Assembly (NCBI GenBank): GCA_039029535.1
Contig: JBCCFW010000018.1
Location: 7,743 to 71,742, forward strand
Source: JBCCFW01 sp039029535
GTDB lineage: Bacteria > Acidobacteriota > JBCCFW01
DNA length: 64,000 nucleotides
Reading direction: 5' to 3'
Made by a program: the position numbers and the translations under genes. A model generated the notes under the pieces. It saw only the letters and a program-made list of their open reading frames with translations, did no database searches and was not told where the DNA came from. Each line of letters begins with the position of its first letter. Positions within the stretch are counted from its first letter, which is position 1. Positions 42,698 through 51,596 of the stretch are shown here, piece by piece.

Positions 42698-43851
42698 GCC
42701 GTCTGTCCCAGAATCTCCCTCTCGTAGGCGATCACGGCCGGAGTTCGTGCTCGCGTGGTGGGATACAGCTCATCGCACATGCCGAGCAGGTCTGGACGGT
42801 CGGCGCGGTAGGCATGGAAGAGAGCGTAGAACTCATCGTCGACTCGACCGGCATCACGCGCGATTTGGGCAGCGGCAAGAAGGTATCCCGCTCCCTCCTC
42901 CGCCCTACCGTGCTGACGGAAGAGAACTCCCAGGAAGGCGAGCGCGTGCCCCTCGGCGTAGGTATCGCCAGACTCCTTGGCTATCCCGAGCGCTTCTCGG
43001 TAGAGCCGCTCCGCGCCTTCTTCATCGTCGAGATGCTTGAGGGCCGTGGCCCTCAGCATCGACATGATCAGCGCAGGCCGACTGCCGTCTTCTAGCGGAG
43101 AGGGGCCATCCACCAGCTCATAAGCCTCGGCGACATCATCGCGATCGACCTCCAGCTCAGCATCGAATGCAACCTCTGCTTGGTCGAGCAGGACCCGAGC
43201 GATGCTCGCCTTCACCGCCTGCGTCATCCTCTCGACGCCACCGAACCGACGAATGTCCTGCTCGCGCAGCTCTCCAGCTTCGATGATCGACATGGCATGT
43301 CGAGCAGAGAGACCAGCCATGGCGAGATGGCCCAGCTCAGCCAGGGTGTCGGCCACGGCTCGGAAGGTGTTGGCGCGATCGGCTTCGGTATCAGCACCGA
43401 GGTTCGTGCAGCCAAGCAAGACGCTGAGCGCGGCCTCGACGTACCCGAGCGTTCTCAGCGCAAGTCCTCGGTTGACACGCCATCGGCAGGTCTTCGCCGG
43501 CGACACTGCTCGGCTCTCGCCGAGAGTCGCGATCGCGAGAGCCCTCTTCGGCTCCGAGGCCAGGGTCTTCCTGAAGCTGGCCAGAAGACTTCGCTCTGGG
43601 GTCGTGGGTTCGAGTCGCTCGTCTGCAATCGCGTCGGAGAGCTCGACAGCTTCCAGGAGCCGGGCCGCCAGCAGTCCATGGAATCGGGCCAGCGCGAACA
43701 GGTGGTCGATGCTGGGCCGGAGCGTCCCTCTCTCCAGCTTCCGCAACTCCGCTTCGCCGATGCCGGTAGCTCGCGCCACGGCGCGGAGCTCCTTGTCTCC
43801 GCGCAAGCGCTTCAGCTCGAGCCCGAAGTACGACGGACGGCGGGCAGCCAT
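42694..43851 (-). CDS. XRE-family regulator with TPR-like C-terminal domain
   Basis: 385 aa. ATG 43851 is chosen over an upstream start because GGAGG lies 5 nt before it. The N-terminus has an HTH_3/XRE domain (LKRLRGDKELRAVARATGIG, EAELRKLERGTLRPSIDHLF). The remainder is alpha-helical with TPR-like repeats (RVNRGLALRTLGYVEAALSV, GAERLYREALGIAKESGDTY, GHALAFLGVLFRQHGRAEEG). This layout is that of peptide- or ligand-responsive regulators (RRNPP-like in Firmicutes; also common in Acidobacteriota). The stop is overlapped by the exported-protein start. Confidence 0.85.
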   Translation of the reverse strand: MAARRPSYFGLELKRLRGDKELRAVARATGIGEAELRKLERGTLRPSIDHLFALARFHGLLAARLLEAVELSDAIADERLEPTTPERSLLASFRKTLASEPKRALAIATLGESRAVSPAKTCRWRVNRGLALRTLGYVEAALSVLLGCTNLGADTEADRANTFRAVADTLAELGHLAMAGLSARHAMSIIEAGELREQDIRRFGGVERMTQAVKASIARVLLDQAEVAFDAELEVDRDDVAEAYELVDGPSPLEDGSRPALIMSMLRATALKHLDDEEGAERLYREALGIAKESGDTYAEGHALAFLGVLFRQHGRAEEGAGYLLAAAQIARDAGRVDDEFYALFHAYRADRPDLLGMCDELYPTTRARTPAVIAYEREILGQTA

Positions 43852-44073
43852 GGGCCTCCTCCCCGACCTCCTGCCCAGGAGGCCAGGGGACAATCTTAGA
43901 TCTGAGGAGGGGCCCGCCGGTAGAGGGCGGCCTGACCGGGGTGGTCCGCGGGCCCCCAGGCCTCTCGAGACCGCCCCACCGACGCCCGCGTCAGGTGCAT
44001 GTCAGGAGCAGCCACGTTCCGAGGCCTGGAAGCCCCTTCCGTAACTTCACTCAACTGACTGACACCGCTCGGC

Positions 44074-45033
44074 TTACCCCTTCTGGTCGAACATGGAGAT
44101 CGCCATCCCCATGTAGGGCGGGAACATCTCCATGAGCTTCGACTCGTAGGCGACCTCGTCGACCTCGTGCTTCTTGCGGGTGCCCTTGCGGCCCGCCTTC
44201 TTCGTCACGCGCTCCGGGTAGAAGAAGCCGTCCTTCGACGACACCGAGCCGTACTTCTCCACCCAGTAGCGCGTCTTGCCACCGGGACCCGTGTTGCTGT
44301 CGACGCCCGCCGACACCTGGATCATCGAGCCCGTCAGGATCGCCGGGGAGCCCTTCTTCGCGATGCCCACCTTGACGTGCACGCGCAGGCCCACGTCGAC
44401 GCCGAGCTCGTGCAACAGCTCGGCGTTGGCGTTCATGTTGCCCATCTGAGCAAAGGCGCCGTCCTTGAGATCGACGAGTCCGTCGACCGGGTAGACCTCG
44501 GTCCGAGACGACTTGTACTTGCCGCTCGCTCGATTCTTGTCGGTCTTGTTCCGACCGCGAAACTTCGCGTACGCCGTGCTGCCCGCCACGTCGCCCAGGC
44601 TCTTGACCTCGTAACCAGCATCACCGAGCTGCGACACGAAGCGCTCGTAGAGCCGACCGGGAAGCTCCTGCTTGAAGCCGTCGCTGAACTCGAAGGCCTT
44701 GCGGCCAGCACCCGTCGCGAGCTGGCCGATGTCGGCCAAGCCGAAGTTGCCCTTGCCACTGGCGTCGTAGTCCGCGCTCGTCATGATCTCGACGTTGAAC
44801 TCGGTGATGGCCACCGACGTGAAGCCCGCCTTGCGGATCTTCCCGAGACCGTGCTGCTTCCAGTAACGACGCGCATTCTTCTGGAGAGCGGCAGGAGACG
44901 ACACCTCCTCGGGCTTGAACTCGTTGGGCTTTGCCTTCCTCCCTCCAAAAGGCAACGCATCAGCCGAGCCGACGCCGATGAGGGCACTGAGCAGGAACGG
45001 AGTGACGTGGATCAGGCGGGGCAGGGTCATCAT
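44074..45033 (-). CDS. exported protein of unknown function
   Basis: 319 aa. ATG 45033 (or the adjacent ATG 45030) is preferred over an upstream extension because GAGAGAG precedes it and it starts a signal peptide (LPRLIHVTPFLLSALIGVGS). The mature part is alpha/beta with KNARRYWKQHGLGKIRKAGF, ITEFNVEIMTSADY, GLRVHVKVGIAKKGSPAILT and a conserved-looking end MFPPYMGMAISMFDQKG. I do not recognise the family. A relic of the same C-terminus lies at 22603-22652. It is divergent from the efflux operon across the GGTNACC array and may share regulation with it. Confidence 0.75.
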   Translation of the reverse strand: MMTLPRLIHVTPFLLSALIGVGSADALPFGGRKAKPNEFKPEEVSSPAALQKNARRYWKQHGLGKIRKAGFTSVAITEFNVEIMTSADYDASGKGNFGLADIGQLATGAGRKAFEFSDGFKQELPGRLYERFVSQLGDAGYEVKSLGDVAGSTAYAKFRGRNKTDKNRASGKYKSSRTEVYPVDGLVDLKDGAFAQMGNMNANAELLHELGVDVGLRVHVKVGIAKKGSPAILTGSMIQVSAGVDSNTGPGGKTRYWVEKYGSVSSKDGFFYPERVTKKAGRKGTRKKHEVDEVAYESKLMEMFPPYMGMAISMFDQKG

Positions 45034-45161
45034 CTCTCTCTTCTTCTCTTCGTGGTCATCACGCACGTGCGGATGACAGCGAGGTTTGCTCCTCACCTAG
45101 CAAGCCTGATGCCGACCCGTCCTCCACTCCGAAAGCGGCTGAAACGCCATCTCCGCTCCCT

Positions 45162-45237
45162 CGAGGTCACCTCGGGGTAACCGGCGGCAGGAGCGTTACC
45201 GCCACTCGGTTACCCGGGTTACCCGAGGTGACCTTCG
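45162..45237. promoter_or_regulatory. array of six GGTNACC-type heptamers (operator candidate)
   Basis: Palindromic heptamers at 45165 (GGTCACC), 45176 (GGTAACC), 45194 (CGTTACC, one mismatch), 45208 (GGTTACC), 45217 (GGTTACC) and 45227 (GGTGACC). Starts are 11, 18, 14, 9 and 10 nt apart. The outer ones sit in longer palindromes (CGAGGTCACCTCG at 45162-45174). The two halves of the region also form a near-perfect long inverted repeat. It lies ~170 nt upstream of the efflux operon and ~130 nt upstream of the divergent gene. A regulator-binding array is the simplest reading. Confidence 0.6.
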
Positions 45238-45404
45238 ACCGAACCCCTCCCGCGCTCAGTCCCTCCTTGCTCTCAGAGAGATGTCCGAAGTCATCCGAGG
45301 CTCCGCCGAGGAGCGCTAGACTGGCCTTGGCGACGCTCTCAGCAGCCGCGCGCCACGCCCCAAGCCCTTCCCCCTCAGTACTTTCCAAGGAAATCGGAGT
45401 CACC

Positions 45405-46859
45405 GTGTCGGTCCAGGCGGACCCCGCATCCGACCTCCAGGCCCTCCGCATCGACCGGAACCGCGGCCGCAAGCGAAGCCGAAGACGGCAAGGCTCGGGT
45501 GGCCTCCCGCCCTGGCTACCGCGCCTGATCGGCCTGCTCGCGCTGCTGCTCGTCGTCTGGCTCGCGTGGCGGCCCCTCACCCGACTTCACGCCCGTCTCA
45601 CGCTGCCCACCGTGAGCGTCATCGAGGTGGTGGAGAGCTCGCCGGCCAGCGCCGGAGCCGTCGCGGGGACCGCCGCCAACGGGCACGTCGTGGCCGCGCG
45701 TCGTGCCGCGCTCTCGACCGACATCGTCGGCCGCATCGCCGAGCTCTTCATCACCGAAGGCTCGCGAGTGCGCAAGGGTGACGTCCTCGCCCGTCTCGAC
45801 GCCTCGCAGCAGCGCGCGGACCTCACCCGCTCCGAAGCCGACCTCGCCGTCGCCCAACAGGAGCTCGCCCGCAGCGACACGGCCGTGGCAGCCGCGCGCG
45901 CCCAGCTCCGCCGTACCCAGCAGTCGGCCGAGGCCAGTCGCGCCGCCCTCGACGAGGCGAGCTCGAGGCAGCGCCTCGCCCGATCCGATCACGAACGCAC
46001 TCGTCGACTGGTGGATTCCGGGGTGTCACCACGACGCGAGCTCGACGAGGCGACGACCACCCTCGAAGCCGCCGATGCCAGCCTCGCATCGGCCCGAGCG
46101 GTGCTCGCCGCCGAGGAAGCTTCGGTCGCCGACGCGCGCGTGCAGGTCACGTTGTCCGAGGCCGACCGCTCCCTCGCCGAGGCCCGGGTCGAGTCCGCCG
46201 AGGCCGCCGTCGGGGTCGCGCGAGCCAACCTGGACAAGACCGAAGTTCGAGCCCCCTTCGACGGGGTCGTCGTGTTGAAGGACGCCGAGCTGGGCGAGGT
46301 CGTCTCCCCCAACGTCACCGGCGGCGCCAGCACGCGCGGCGCCGTCTGCACCCTGGTCGACCTCGACTCGCTCGAGGTGCAGGTCGAGTTGCCCGAGACC
46401 AACCTCGACTCGGTGAAGATCGGTGCGCCGGTGCAGGTCTATCCCGACTCTGCTCCAGGCACCACGCTGCCCGGCAAGGTCGACCGCATCTGGCCGACCG
46501 CCGTGCGCGAGAAGGCCACCGTGGAGTTGCGGGTGGCCCTGCTGTCGGGCGCCGACGACTTGCGGCCCGACATGGGAGTGCGCGCGGTGTTCCTACCCGA
46601 AGGACGCAGCGTGGAAGAACGACGCAGCAGCGAGCCCGTCCTGCTGCTGCCCGAGACCGCCGTCATCGAGCGTGGTGGTCGGCGGGGCGTGCTCGTGGTC
46701 GAGGGTGACCGCGTGCGCTTCACCGACGTGACCCTGGGCGAGTCCCGCTCGGGTCGCGTCATCGTCGAGAGCGGGCTGCGCCCGCGTCAACGCATCGTCG
46801 CCGAGCCATCTTCCGAGCTCGACGATGGCGATCGCATCCGCGTGGAGTCCTCTTCATGA
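45405..46859 (+). CDS. efflux membrane fusion (HlyD/MacA-type) protein
   Basis: 484 aa from GTG 45405, preceded by GGAG at 5-6 nt; a longer frame upstream would cross the heptamer array and is rejected. Arg-rich cytoplasmic N-tail, one membrane anchor (PRLIGLLALLLVVWLAWRPL), then biotinyl-lipoyl half (GRIAELFITEGSRVRKGDVL), a long Ala-rich coiled coil (residues ~125-275), the second lipoyl half (DKTEVRAPFDGVVVLKDAEL) and beta-barrel/membrane-proximal domains (SVKIGAPVQVYPDSAPGTTL). It links an inner-membrane ABC pump to an outer-membrane channel. Its stop overlaps the ATPase start (ATGA). Confidence 0.9.
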   Translation: MSVQADPASDLQALRIDRNRGRKRSRRRQGSGGLPPWLPRLIGLLALLLVVWLAWRPLTRLHARLTLPTVSVIEVVESSPASAGAVAGTAANGHVVAARRAALSTDIVGRIAELFITEGSRVRKGDVLARLDASQQRADLTRSEADLAVAQQELARSDTAVAAARAQLRRTQQSAEASRAALDEASSRQRLARSDHERTRRLVDSGVSPRRELDEATTTLEAADASLASARAVLAAEEASVADARVQVTLSEADRSLAEARVESAEAAVGVARANLDKTEVRAPFDGVVVLKDAELGEVVSPNVTGGASTRGAVCTLVDLDSLEVQVELPETNLDSVKIGAPVQVYPDSAPGTTLPGKVDRIWPTAVREKATVELRVALLSGADDLRPDMGVRAVFLPEGRSVEERRSSEPVLLLPETAVIERGGRRGVLVVEGDRVRFTDVTLGESRSGRVIVESGLRPRQRIVAEPSSELDDGDRIRVESSS

Positions 46860-47551
46860 GCGAGAACATGATCTCCATCCGCAAGGCCAGCCGCGTCTAC
46901 CGCAAGGGAGGCGAGGAGCTGAAGGTGCTCAACGGTCTCGATCTCGAGATCGACTCCGGTTCCTTCATCGCCCTCATGGGTCCGTCAGGCTCGGGCAAGA
47001 CCACCCTGCTCAACCTCATCGGCGGGCTCGACCGACCCAGCTCGGGTGAGGTCGAGGTCGCAGGCGAGGCGCTGAGTCAGCTCGACGAGTCGGGTCTCGC
47101 CGCCTTCCGCGCCGACCACGTCGGCTTCATCTTCCAGGGCTTCAACCTCCTGCCCGTGCTGTCGGCTCGGGAGAACGTGGAGCTGCCGCTGCTGCTCACG
47201 CCCCTCACCCCTCAGGAGCGACGCGAGCAGGCCGAGCGAGCCCTCAAGCTGGTGGGCCTGGCCGACCGGATGACGCATCGCCCTGCCCAGCTCTCCGGCG
47301 GGCAGGAGCAGCGTGTCGCCATCGCCCGCGCCATCGCCGCGGATCCCGACGTGCTGCTCGCCGACGAGCCCACCGGCGACCTCGACCGCGAGTCGGCCGA
47401 CCAGGTGCTCGATCTCCTCGGCCGGCTCAACCGAGAGCTGGGCAAGACCATCCTCATGGTGACGCACGATCCCCTCGCCGCCAGTCACGCCACGTCGACG
47501 CTTCATCTCGACAAGGGCCGGCTGGCCTCGGCCCAGTCAGAGGGGGCCTGA
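46856..47551 (+). CDS. ABC transporter ATP-binding protein (LolD/MacB-type)
   Basis: 231 aa, ATG overlapping the upstream stop. Walker A GPSGSGKTT (42-50), Q-loop FIFQGFNLLPVLSARENVEL, signature LSGGQEQRVAIARAI, Walker B VLLADEPTGDLD and H-loop MVTHD. The EPTGDLD and FNLLPVLS features place it in the MacB/LolD/FtsE-like group that works with FtsX-type permeases rather than canonical importers. It is 4 nt upstream of the first permease. Confidence 0.95.
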   Translation: MSENMISIRKASRVYRKGGEELKVLNGLDLEIDSGSFIALMGPSGSGKTTLLNLIGGLDRPSSGEVEVAGEALSQLDESGLAAFRADHVGFIFQGFNLLPVLSARENVELPLLLTPLTPQERREQAERALKLVGLADRMTHRPAQLSGGQEQRVAIARAIAADPDVLLADEPTGDLDRESADQVLDLLGRLNRELGKTILMVTHDPLAASHATSTLHLDKGRLASAQSEGA

Positions 47552-47555
47552 GCCC

Positions 47556-48722
47556 ATGCCATGGAAGCTCGTGCTCCGGCACCTGAGTGCCCACCCCATT
47601 CGAAGCCTGCTCACCTTCGGCTCGGTCACGCTGGCGGTGTTCCTCCTCTGCGTGCTGCAAGCGACGGTGTCGGGTCTCACCTCCACGATCGAGAAGGCGG
47701 CCACCAACCGCCTCATCGTGCAGTCGGCGGTCAGCCTCTTCGTCGACCTGCCCCTGAACTACCAGCAGAAGATCGAGACGGTCGACGGCATCGACTGGGT
47801 CTGCAAGTTCCAGTGGTTCGGCGGACGCTATCGGGAGGAGACCGGGTTCTTCGCCCAGTTCGCCATCGATCCCGACACTCTCGCCAAGACCTATCCGGAA
47901 ATGTCCATCACCGCCGGAAGCTACGAGGCCTTCGAGCGCAACCGCACCGGCTGCATCCTCGGCCGCGACCTGGCCAACCGCTACGGCTGGAAGGTCGGTG
48001 ACTCGGTCCCGCTCATCGGCACGATCTTCCCCCGTGTCGACGGCACCCCTTGGACCTACACCGTCGAGGCGATCTACGAGAGCAGCACGCCCAGCCTCGA
48101 CATGAACACCATGTGGTTCCACTACGAGTACCTGCGTCAGAGCCTCGACTCGGGCGCGGCCGCGGGACCGAGCGGCGTGGGCGTCTTCGTCCTCCGCACC
48201 GAGTCCGGCGCCGACCCGACCCGCATCATGGCCGACGTCGACGCGCTCTTCGAGAACGGCCCGCAGCGGGTTCAGACCACCACCGAGGGCGAGTTCAACC
48301 GACAGTTCATCACCATGCTCGGCTCGGTGCCCCTGCTCCTGAGCGCCATCGGCGGAGCGGTGCTCTTCGCCGTGTTCTTCGCGGTCTTGAACGCCATGCT
48401 CATGGCCGCCCGCGAGCGCGTGCGGGAGCTCGGCATCCTCAAGGCGCTCGGCTTCACCGGTCCGGTGACCGCCGCCATGCTCATCATCGAATCGGTGCTC
48501 CTCTGCGCGGGCGGCGGTCTGTTCGGGCTGGCCATCGCCAAGCTCACCGAGCCCGTCATCTACGCGAAGCTCTCGCAGACCATCCCCGGCTTCGAGATCT
48601 CACCCCGCACCGTCGTGTTCGGTCTCGTGCTCACGGCTCTCCTCGGCTTGGTGGCCGGTCTCGTGCCGGCCTGGGGAGCCGCCCGGATGGCGCCGGTCAC
48701 CGCGCTCCGCAACGAGGGCTGA
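47556..48722 (+). CDS. ABC transporter permease, FtsX/MacB-type (1)
   Basis: 388 aa. One N-terminal helix (LLTFGSVTLAVFLLCVLQAT), a ~220-residue periplasmic domain, and three C-terminal helices, with the conserved MAARERVRELGILKALGF cytoplasmic loop of FtsX-like permeases. The last helix ends WGAARMAPVTALRNE, as is typical. Works as a heterodimer partner of the next gene, 4 nt downstream. Confidence 0.92.
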   Translation: MPWKLVLRHLSAHPIRSLLTFGSVTLAVFLLCVLQATVSGLTSTIEKAATNRLIVQSAVSLFVDLPLNYQQKIETVDGIDWVCKFQWFGGRYREETGFFAQFAIDPDTLAKTYPEMSITAGSYEAFERNRTGCILGRDLANRYGWKVGDSVPLIGTIFPRVDGTPWTYTVEAIYESSTPSLDMNTMWFHYEYLRQSLDSGAAAGPSGVGVFVLRTESGADPTRIMADVDALFENGPQRVQTTTEGEFNRQFITMLGSVPLLLSAIGGAVLFAVFFAVLNAMLMAARERVRELGILKALGFTGPVTAAMLIIESVLLCAGGGLFGLAIAKLTEPVIYAKLSQTIPGFEISPRTVVFGLVLTALLGLVAGLVPAWGAARMAPVTALRNEG

Positions 48723-48726
48723 AGCG

Positions 48727-49899
48727 ATGCGATTCGGCAACGTCCCCCTCAGCTACAACTTCCGCAGCCTGCTCGTGCGGAAGTCGTCGACCCTTCTCAC
48801 GGTCTTCTCCATCGCCGCCACGGTCGCCGTGCTGGCGAGCCTGCTCGCGCTTCAGTCCGGCTTCGCCACGGCGTTCTCGTCGCAGGGCCGTGAGGACCTC
48901 GTCGTCTTCATGCGCCAGGGAGCCACCTCCGAGGGTGAGAGCGCCTTCCCGCGAGCGAGCACGGAGATCCTCATCAAGGGCAGCCCCGAGATCGCCAGTG
49001 GTCCCGAAGGCCCCCTGGCTTCGGCGGAGCTGTATCTCGCGCTCCGTCAGTACAAGCTCGACGGCGGCGAGACCAACGTCCCCATTCGTGGCGTGCAGTC
49101 GACGACCTTCGACATCCACGGTGACAGCCTTCAGCTCATCGAAGGTCGTCGCTTCACGCCGGGTGCCGACGAGATCATCGTCGGCAAGGCCCTCGTCGAT
49201 CGCGTGCGCAACTGTCGCCTGGACGACGTCCTCGTCCTCAACACCACGCCGTTTCGGGTGGTGGGTGTCTTCGACTCACGTGGCGCTCACGTGACGGAGA
49301 TCTGGGGAGATGCCGACCGTCTCCTGCAGGCGCTCGATCGTCCGGTGTTCAACCGTGTCATCGGTCAGATCCAGCCGGGAGTCAGCGTCGATGCCTTGCA
49401 GGAACGACTCGACGACGACCCGCGCGTGCCCTGCCAGGTCAGCACCGAGAAGGCCTACCTCGAGAGCCAGACGCTCTACCTGTCGGGCTTGCTCATCGGC
49501 CTCGGTACCTTCCTTGCGGCGATCATGGGCGGGGCCGCGGTGCTCACCGGCACCAACTCGCTGCTGGCGGCGGTGAGCGCTCGTGGTCACGAGATCGGCA
49601 TCCTGCGCTCGCTCGGCTTCAGCCCTCGGGCGGTGTTCTTCTCGTTCCTGTTCGAGGCGCTTCTCCTGGGCCTCATCGGCGGCCTGCTCGGTTGCCTCCT
49701 CGTGCTCCCGCTCAACGGCCTGCAGACGGGCACGACGAACTTCCAGACCTTCACCGAGACCTCCTTCGCCTTCCGCTTCTCGCCGGTCGTGCTGGTCTCA
49801 GCGGTCGTCTTCGCCTGCCTGCTCGGCCTGGTCGGTGGCGCGATCCCCGCCTTCAAGGCCGCCCGGATGAGCCCCACCCAGGCCCTCCGCCGAGGCTGA
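48727..49899 (+). CDS. ABC transporter permease, FtsX/MacB-type (2)
   Basis: 390 aa with the same 1+3 helix layout: N-terminal STLLTVFSIAATVAVLASLL, periplasmic domain with a MacB-like fold (VPIRGVQSTTFDIHGDS), then helices with AAVSARGHEIGILRSLGF and the closing AARMSPTQALRRG. It is the last gene of the four-gene exporter; the cargo (macrolide-type drug, lipoprotein or peptide) cannot be deduced. 229 nt of non-coding sequence follow. Confidence 0.92.
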   Translation: MRFGNVPLSYNFRSLLVRKSSTLLTVFSIAATVAVLASLLALQSGFATAFSSQGREDLVVFMRQGATSEGESAFPRASTEILIKGSPEIASGPEGPLASAELYLALRQYKLDGGETNVPIRGVQSTTFDIHGDSLQLIEGRRFTPGADEIIVGKALVDRVRNCRLDDVLVLNTTPFRVVGVFDSRGAHVTEIWGDADRLLQALDRPVFNRVIGQIQPGVSVDALQERLDDDPRVPCQVSTEKAYLESQTLYLSGLLIGLGTFLAAIMGGAAVLTGTNSLLAAVSARGHEIGILRSLGFSPRAVFFSFLFEALLLGLIGGLLGCLLVLPLNGLQTGTTNFQTFTETSFAFRFSPVVLVSAVVFACLLGLVGGAIPAFKAARMSPTQALRRG

Positions 49900-50128
49900 T
49901 CCCGGGGGGCAGGCCAGCGTCCCGAATCGTCGTGTCGCCCTGACGGGTGTCACGGGATGCCGTCGATCCACGAAACGGCGAGCCCGATCCCCTAGCGCCA
50001 CCAAGTCACTCTTTCTCAACCACTTGGGTGGCTCGTCTCAAGTGCTGGCCTGCATCCTGCTGAGGAGAGGGACAAGCCTCGACAGTCCTGTCGCTGGCAC
50101 GCAAGAGGAGAATGTGAAAGTATGAACT

Positions 50129-50371
50129 ATGAAACGCACCACCGTGACGCTCACCGATGACCTGGCGCAACTCGCCGATCGGGAGATCCGCCGCCGTCGG
50201 GTCTCCATGTCGGCGCTGGTCCGCGAGGCCCTGGCGTCCTACCTCGGTGTTGGGGGCGAAGCGAAGCGGAAGCTCCCGTTCGCGGCGCTCGGCGCCAGCG
50301 GTCACCACGACACGGCGCGGAACATGGAGGCGATCCTCGATGCCGAGTGGTCTCCGACTGGCGATCGTTGA
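50129..50371 (+). CDS. vapB: ribbon-helix-helix antitoxin (VapB-type)
   Basis: 80 aa starting MKRTTVTLTDDLAQLADREI, a standard RHH/CopG DNA-binding N-terminus, with RRVSMSALVREALASYLG as the second helix. The C-terminal 30 residues are the expected toxin-binding tail. No close Shine-Dalgarno precedes ATG 50129 (an AGAGGAG lies about 20 nt upstream), so a leaderless or weak start is possible. It overlaps the PIN toxin by 32 nt. RHH antitoxins usually repress their own operon. Confidence 0.85.
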   Translation: MKRTTVTLTDDLAQLADREIRRRRVSMSALVREALASYLGVGGEAKRKLPFAALGASGHHDTARNMEAILDAEWSPTGDR

Positions 50372-50771
50372 CGCGGGTCCTCTCTACGCGGTCACCGACA
50401 CCGACGATGCGGACCACGTCCGCTGTCGCCGTCTGCTCGAGCGACCGGACCTGCATCTCGTCCTCCCAGCGCTGGTCATCACCGAGGTGACCTACCTCAT
50501 CGGCAAGCGACTCGGCGCTGGCGCGGAGGCTGCGTTCTTGCGCGGTCTCGACAGCCTCGACGTCGCCGAGCCGCAAGACACCGACTGGCCGCGGATGGCC
50601 GAGCTCGTCGAGCGCTATCGCGACTTCCCGCTCGGCGGCACCGACGCGTCGGTGATCGCGCTCGCCGAGCGGCTGGACACCAGCCTGGTCCTCACGCTGG
50701 ACCATCGGCACTTCGGCGCGGTGAAGCCGAAGCACTGCCCGAAGCTGGAGCTCTTGCCCGAGCTCGACTGA
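50340..50771 (+). CDS. vapC: PIN-domain toxin (VapC-type)
   Basis: 143 aa from ATG 50340, within the antitoxin's 3' end. The four acidic PIN residues are present: Asp in LAIVDAGPLYA, Glu in VITEVTYL, Asp in GGTDASVIALAE and Asp in LTLDHRHFG. VapC enzymes are Mg-dependent RNases that cut tRNA or rRNA and are inactivated by VapB. The arrangement RHH-PIN with overlap is typical. It ends 6 nt from the convergent membrane protein gene. Confidence 0.88.
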   Translation: MPSGLRLAIVDAGPLYAVTDTDDADHVRCRRLLERPDLHLVLPALVITEVTYLIGKRLGAGAEAAFLRGLDSLDVAEPQDTDWPRMAELVERYRDFPLGGTDASVIALAERLDTSLVLTLDHRHFGAVKPKHCPKLELLPELD

Positions 50772-50777
50772 AAGACC

Positions 50778-51455
50778 TCACGCCCTGCCGCGGCCCCGGA
50801 ACCGCCAGGCGATCGCGCTCTTCGTGAGGAGACTGACCGTCGACGGCAGCATCAGCGGCCAGCCAGCGGCGAGCCCCATGGCCCAGCCGAACAAGAGGTT
50901 GGTGCTCTCCTTGAAGATGCTGGTGAGGTGAGCGGTGAGGGAGACGGCCCCGGTCGTGTTCTTCTCTTTCATGATCCGGAGCTGATCGCGATCGGAGTGA
51001 AAGATGAGCGCCGCCAGGACAATCGACGTCCCCCGTGCGATCCACGTGCGCACTTCGGCGGTCGGCCCGTTGTAGAGGAAGACGGCCACCGTCGCCGCCA
51101 CGGTCATCCCCAGGCCTGCCCGCCAGGCGACCTGGGTGCGATGGTCGCTTCGATCGGCTGCGATCTCACGAAGGATGAGCAGCACGATGAAGATGGCCGC
51201 GTAGCGCGACCAGGCGAGGTAGTGGTTCGTCGGCTCGGTCGACGAGCCGAGCACGAACATCACCCAGAAAGCGAAGAAGCGAACGAAGAAGTGATAGGTC
51301 GAGAGCGCCTCGGTCGCGTGACCCGGCTCCACGGGGCCGGATTCGCCAGCGCGCTTGCGCTGGAGGATGGCGACGAGCTGACGCACCAGGCCGCCCATGT
51401 TGGCGACGAAGGCCAAGGTGCTGATGGAGCCGGTGAGGTGGTAGAGCGTGCTCAC
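50778..51455 (-). CDS. integral membrane protein, PQ-loop-like
   Basis: 225 aa, GTG start. About six or seven hydrophobic helices. The first (STLAFVANMGGLVRQLVAIL) and the last pair (RIMKEKNTTGAVSLTAHLTS) resemble the two repeats of PQ-loop/SWEET-type proteins, where a short basic loop with K-x-T precedes S/T-V-S. The resemblance is weak. No substrate assigned. It is convergent with vapC and divergent from the protease gene at 51597. Confidence 0.65.
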   Translation of the reverse strand: MSTLYHLTGSISTLAFVANMGGLVRQLVAILQRKRAGESGPVEPGHATEALSTYHFFVRFFAFWVMFVLGSSTEPTNHYLAWSRYAAIFIVLLILREIAADRSDHRTQVAWRAGLGMTVAATVAVFLYNGPTAEVRTWIARGTSIVLAALIFHSDRDQLRIMKEKNTTGAVSLTAHLTSIFKESTNLLFGWAMGLAAGWPLMLPSTVSLLTKSAIAWRFRGRGRA

Positions 51456-51596
51456 GCCCCAGATTAGCGCCCTCAGCCGGATCTCGTCGGTCTGACCGGG
51501 CCTCGTACACCTTCCTTGAACTCATCATCGCCTGCCTCTCGAGGAGGTAGGCAGAGCCATGCGGGTCTCCAGTCGGGGCCCTCTCACGTCGAGGCA

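Noticed and set aside
43852..44073. Small plus-strand frames between the XRE regulator and the exported protein gene
   Set aside because: Short, Arg/Pro-rich shadows without a start signal.
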